Assembly: GCA_910588565.1 (NCBI GenBank)
Contig: CAJUPF010000104.1
Span: 1 to 7,933, forward strand
Direction of reading: 5' to 3'
DNA length: 7,933 nt
Source of the DNA: an uncultured Lachnospiraceae bacterium
GTDB lineage: Bacteria > Bacillota > Clostridia > Lachnospirales > Lachnospiraceae
Shown: positions 5,458 to 7,933 of the stretch, in pieces
Numbering within the stretch: position 1 is the first letter of the stretch
How the letters are laid out: every line of letters begins with the position of its first letter
The notes under the pieces: generated by a model
Database searches by the model: none
Told to the model about the DNA's origin: nothing
Seen by the model: only the letters and a program-made list of their open reading frames with translations
Program-made: the position numbers and the translations under genes

Positions 5458-7170
5458 TTACATTTGCGTCCGGGGCTTTGCATAGTGCGGTTTGGCAATG
5501 GCCCGGTCAAGGCTGCGGATTCCGGCCCGGTTGATGGCTGCAGTCAAAGCATTGATGGAAGCTTTGATAATATCTTCATCCATGCCGACGCCCCAAATCA
5601 GGGTATCATGCGCAGTAATTCCTACATAAGCTAGAGCTTTGGAAGAAGAACCTCTTGAAAGCGCGTGTTCTGTGTATTCAGACAGTTCATAGGTGATATT
5701 GAAATTCTGTTTTAAGGCATTGCTGACAGCGTCCAGGCGTCCGTTTCCATATGCCGTTACAATCTTTGTCTCATCGCCGCAGGAAATAGTAATGCTGGCT
5801 TCCATTCCGTTATGCTGCCTGAAATGGCATTCCGAAATATGGAACGCGCAGTCGACATCCCGGTAAGTTTCCTTGAAAATATCGTAAATCCGCTCCGGTT
5901 CCAGTTCACGGTGCTCTTTGTCAGATACGTCTTTGACCAGATAGCCAAATTCTTCTTTCATCTTATCCGGCAGAGAAATACCATAGGCCTGTTTTAATAC
6001 ATAGCTTACACCGCCCTTGCCGGACTGGCTGTTAATGCGGATAACGTCGGAATCGTAAGTGCGTCCGACATCTTTTGGATCAATCGGAAGATAGGGAACC
6101 GTCCAGTAAGGATCACAGCCGCTGTCGTGGCATGACATACCTTTGGAAATTGCATCCTGATGAGAACCGGAAAATGCGGTAAACACCAGATCGCCGGCAT
6201 AGGGCTGGCGCATGGAAACCTGCATATTGGTCAGTTCTTCATATGTTCTGCGGATTTCTTTCATATTGTGGAAATTCAGTTCCGGATCTACGCCTAAAGA
6301 ATACATATTCATTGCAAGCGTTACAATATCTACATTTCCAGTTCGTTCTCCATTGCCGAACAAAGTGCCTTCAATGCGGTCCGCACCCGCTAATAAACCC
6401 AGCTCCGCGTCGCTTATGCCGCATCCTCTGTCATTGTGGGGATGTAAAGAAATCAGTACGCTGTCTCGGTATTTCAGATTTTTATGAAAATATTCAATCT
6501 GGCTTGCAAATACATGCGGCATGGAATATTCCACCGTAGAAGGCAGGTTAATAATGGCTTTGCGTTCCGGTACCGGCTGCCAGACATCTAAAACAGCATT
6601 GCACACTTCAAGCGCATATTCCATTTCCGTTCCGGTAAAACTTTCCGGTGAATATTCAAAGGAAATATTGCCTTTTTCATTTTTAGACAATTCATAGACC
6701 AGTTTTGCGCCGTCAACCGCAATTTTTTTAATTTCTTCTTTGGACTTTTTAAAAACCTGTTCGCGCTGGGCAACGGAGGTGGAATTGTATACATGTACAA
6801 TTACATTTGGCGCTCCGTCTATGGCTTCAAATGTGCGTTTAATAATATGCTCCCTGGCCTGGGTCAGCACCTGGACGGTTACATCCTCAGGAATCATGTT
6901 CCGTTCAATAATGGTGCGCAGAAACTGGTATTCTGTCTCGGAAGCTGCCGGAAAACCAACTTCAATGTGTTTAAACCCAATATCCACTAACATTTGATAA
7001 AATTTCACTTTTTCCTCCAGGCTCATCGGCTCGATCAAAGCCTGATTGCCGTCCCTTAAATCGACGCTGCACCAGATAGGCGCTTTGTCTGCGGAATCCT
7101 TTCTGGCCCAGTCATAGCAGTCAGTGGGCGGCATAAAATACATTTTCCTGTACTTTTCAAATCCTTTCAT
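5458..7170 (-). CDS. leuA: 2-isopropylmalate synthase
   Basis: Condenses acetyl-CoA with 3-methyl-2-oxobutanoate to 2-isopropylmalate, the first committed step of leucine biosynthesis, in the cytoplasm. The 570-residue protein has an N-terminal HMGL-like TIM barrel with DLRDGNQ (37-43), HPHNDRG (243-249) and FGNGERTGN (271-279). By family knowledge the divalent metal is held by D40, H243, H245 and N279. A LeuA regulatory (dimer) domain occupies ~430-555, with GSSSKALAYVGI (508-519), and is the expected site of leucine feedback. Its length fits the longer 'type 2' LeuA subfamily. ATG 7170 is chosen because AGAGAGG (7181-7187) lies 10 nt upstream. The in-frame ATG at 7275 lacks a ribosome site, and its extension (residues such as PSGRLFSGKPPR) is coded by leader hairpins. 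No other leu gene is adjacent, so leuA appears monocistronic, with expression set by the T-box upstream. Confidence 0.96.
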   Translation of the reverse strand: MKGFEKYRKMYFMPPTDCYDWARKDSADKAPIWCSVDLRDGNQALIEPMSLEEKVKFYQMLVDIGFKHIEVGFPAASETEYQFLRTIIERNMIPEDVTVQVLTQAREHIIKRTFEAIDGAPNVIVHVYNSTSVAQREQVFKKSKEEIKKIAVDGAKLVYELSKNEKGNISFEYSPESFTGTEMEYALEVCNAVLDVWQPVPERKAIINLPSTVEYSMPHVFASQIEYFHKNLKYRDSVLISLHPHNDRGCGISDAELGLLAGADRIEGTLFGNGERTGNVDIVTLAMNMYSLGVDPELNFHNMKEIRRTYEELTNMQVSMRQPYAGDLVFTAFSGSHQDAISKGMSCHDSGCDPYWTVPYLPIDPKDVGRTYDSDVIRINSQSGKGGVSYVLKQAYGISLPDKMKEEFGYLVKDVSDKEHRELEPERIYDIFKETYRDVDCAFHISECHFRQHNGMEASITISCGDETKIVTAYGNGRLDAVSNALKQNFNITYELSEYTEHALSRGSSSKALAYVGITAHDTLIWGVGMDEDIIKASINALTAAINRAGIRSLDRAIAKPHYAKPRTQM

Positions 7171-7233
7171 ATTGACGAATCCTCTCTTTCTGTTCTGTCT
7201 TCCCGGAATGTGTGCTGCCGTTTGTGTCAGGCG

Positions 7234-7268
7234 GGGCGGCTTTCCGGAAAAAAGCCTGCCCGAAGGGC
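7234..7268 (-). other. Competing hairpins in the leuA leader downstream of the T-box terminator
   Basis: In the 140 nt between the T-box terminator and leuA, GCCC-TTC-GGGC (7258-7268) and a larger stem, GGGC-a-GGCTTT / AAAGCC-GCCC (7234-7261, A bulge at 7257), share the GGGC strand and cannot form together. The smaller one is followed by AGGCTTTTTT and so resembles a weak second terminator. A role is speculative. Nothing else is seen in 7171-7311 apart from the leuA ribosome site. Confidence 0.4.
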
Positions 7269-7311
7269 TAACCATACAGCAGGAAATGACAAAATAGCAT
7301 TCTGCTTGTAT

Positions 7312-7358
7312 AAAAAAAAGCCCTGCGCCTCTATTGGAAAAACTTAGAGACGTAAGAC
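7312..7358 (-). terminator. T-box leader terminator of leuA
   Basis: On the minus strand the 14-nt arm GTCTTACGTCTCTA (7345-7358) pairs with TAGAGGCGCAGGGC (7320-7333), with one A-C mismatch and three wobbles. The loop is 11 nt and eight Ts follow (7312-7319). Its 5' arm is the 3' half of the T-box antiterminator, so the two structures exclude each other. Confidence 0.9.
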
Positions 7359-7635
7359 ATACTTACGCGGTACCACTCTAATTCATGATTACTCATGCAC
7401 TCTACAGGTACGGGACAATGGGTCCTTATACCTTCCCCGGATAACGGCGGGCTTCCGGCTGCGTCTACTCTCCTGTTTGTTCCGTACCCAGGTGTATTCC
7501 CGCAGCACTTCCGAACTAAGATTTCAAACAGCGACTCCAAGGCGAGTTCCCCGTTTTTCATCTGCCATCTCACAGCGGCCGATGGCTCTCTGGAATCCGA
7601 ATAAACAGGTACTGCTCCTTTTCTTCGTCTTTACG
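7312..7635 (-). promoter_or_regulatory. T-box leader, leucine-responsive, controlling leuA
   Basis: The T-box TAGAGTGGTACCGCG (7366-7380) forms a textbook antiterminator: helix A1 TAGAG/CTCTA (7376-7380 with 7345-7349), the 7-nt bulge TGGTACC (7369-7375) and helix A2 GCGTAAG/CTTACGT (7362-7368 with 7350-7356). TGGT in the bulge would pair with the NCCA end of a tRNA whose discriminator base is A, as in tRNA-Leu. Stem I shows an AGTA K-turn element near its base, the AGAGAG segment, a CCATC/GATGG apical helix with GCTG in the loop, and a CTC triplet (7544-7546, in GGGAACTCGCC) placed as the specifier for leucine. A GGTACGG/CCGTACC pairing near 7411-7487 fits stem III. Known logic: uncharged tRNA-Leu stabilises the antiterminator and leuA is read, while charged tRNA allows termination at 7312-7358. 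The specifier call is by position and by match to leuA. Confidence 0.93.
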
Positions 7636-7641
7636 GGTTCC

Positions 7642-7670
7642 ATCATAACATATTCATTTCAGAAGGTAAA
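7642..7670 (-). promoter_or_regulatory. Extended -10 promoter of the T-box-leuA transcript
   Basis: On the minus strand: TTTACC (7665-7670), a 17-bp spacer and TATGAT (7642-7647), with the extended -10 element TGT just upstream. The start would fall near 7635, a few bases before the T-box leader stem I. Confidence 0.75.
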
Positions 7671-7688
7671 GAGGGAAATTTATTTTTA

Positions 7689-7885
7689 TTTCACCAATGT
7701 GTCGGTGGGGTGTTACAGTTCACGGCCTAACCCGGCCGCAAACTGTAATGCATCCAGCCCATTCCAAGTCGCCTTCGGCGAGGGGCTGGATGCTTGAAAC
7801 CACTGCTTTATTGGCCGGATGCCCTGCAGCGGGGTGCAGGGCACCGTGAATAGTAACTCGGTGGGGTACTTTTCACACCCAATGT
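7689..7885. repeat. Structured intergenic element with three hairpins and terminal repeats; unidentified
   Basis: No credible gene is present. + strand stems: (A) TTACAGTT/AACTGTAA (7713-7720 with 7741-7748) enclosing a CA/CA internal loop and CGGCC/GGCCG (7723-7727 with 7734-7738). (B) A perfect 11-bp stem, GCATCCAGCCC (7750-7760) with 7783-7793, capped by TCGCC/GGCGA. (C) TGCCCTGCA/TGCAGGGCA (7820-7828 with 7835-7843), extended by CGG/CCG across a bulged A. An outer imperfect inverted repeat (7712-7725 with 7844-7857, 12 of 14 match) competes with A and C. Direct repeats flank it: TCGGTGGGGT at 7702-7711 and 7858-7867, and CCAATGT at 7694-7700 and 7879-7885. It could be a dispersed palindromic or MITE-like repeat, or a non-coding RNA on either strand. 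It does not match a riboswitch consensus I can recall. Confidence 0.6.
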
Positions 7886-7895
7886 CATTTACTTT

Positions 7896-7932
7896 AGGGA
7901 AATTCCGTTTTTTAAGCAGAAATTCCCTTTTT
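7896..7932 (+). terminator. Terminator-like hairpin at the right edge
   Basis: AGGGAAATTCCG (7896-7907) pairs with CAGAAATTCCCT (7917-7928), with two mismatches, a 9-nt loop and TTTTT (7928-7932). A T-run follows only on the + strand, although no + strand gene precedes it. It may end a transcript of the structured element, or it may be partial because the window stops at 7933. Confidence 0.5.
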
Positions 7933-7933
7933 C

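Noticed and set aside
7171..7275. A 35-residue N-terminal extension of LeuA from ATG 7275.
   Set aside because: There is no Shine-Dalgarno before 7275, the extension has no family counterpart, and ATG 7170 has AGAGAGG at suitable spacing.
7331..7797. Open frames of 69-106 codons on both strands over the leuA leader and right spacer.
   Set aside because: They overlie the T-box stems and promoter, lack ribosome sites, and have no recognisable protein character.
7723..7830. Cobalamin-riboswitch-like words (GCCGCAAACTGTAA and ACCACTG on the + strand).
   Set aside because: The spacing is wrong, the AACTGTAA is consumed by a local hairpin, and the hallmark B12 box and GGGAA/GGTG core segments are missing.

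Overview
The window looks like chromosomal DNA from a Gram-positive, moderately AT-rich clostridial bacterium. Lachnospiraceae is my best guess, from protein style and from three features: a T-box leucine leader, a five-domain PRD-type PTS regulator, and a PD-(D/E)XK 'Rpn/putative transposase' gene of the kind abundant in gut Clostridia. No sequence search was possible, so the taxon is an inference.

Left part (1-4024, + strand): a sugar or polyol phosphotransferase (PTS) locus. It starts with an MtlR-like activator cut by the left window edge. A 140-bp control region follows, with a TTTGGCG-N11-CGCCAAA inverted repeat upstream of a good sigma-A promoter. Then come a mannitol-type EIIA protein and a zinc-type medium-chain dehydrogenase resembling sorbitol/sorbose-phosphate enzymes, closed by a strong rho-independent terminator. 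The membrane permease (EIICB) is not here and is probably upstream. The expected logic is uptake and phosphorylation of a hexitol, then oxidation of its phosphate, with the regulator sensing PTS phosphorylation.

Middle (4025-5457): a separately promoted gene with a structured leader encodes a 382-residue Rpn-type nuclease. Its last 90 or so residues are a very regular coiled coil with three perfect 21-bp tandem repeats. Just before the coil is an in-frame ATG with a near-ideal Shine-Dalgarno sequence and a TATAAT upstream. This is the layout reported for Rpn genes-within-genes, where the separately made C-terminal domain restrains the nuclease. It is the most interesting feature of the window. 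Two hairpins separate this gene from the convergent leuA.

Right part (5458-7670, - strand): leuA (2-isopropylmalate synthase), preceded by a complete T-box leader. Its promoter, candidate CUC (Leu) specifier, antiterminator and competing terminator can all be drawn base by base. Charging of tRNA-Leu should set leuA expression.

Right edge (7689-7932): no credible gene. It holds a dense, structured element: three strong hairpins inside imperfect inverted repeats, with direct repeats at both ends, followed by a + strand terminator-like hairpin. It could be a dispersed palindromic repeat or an uncharacterised non-coding RNA. I could not match it to an RNA family I know.
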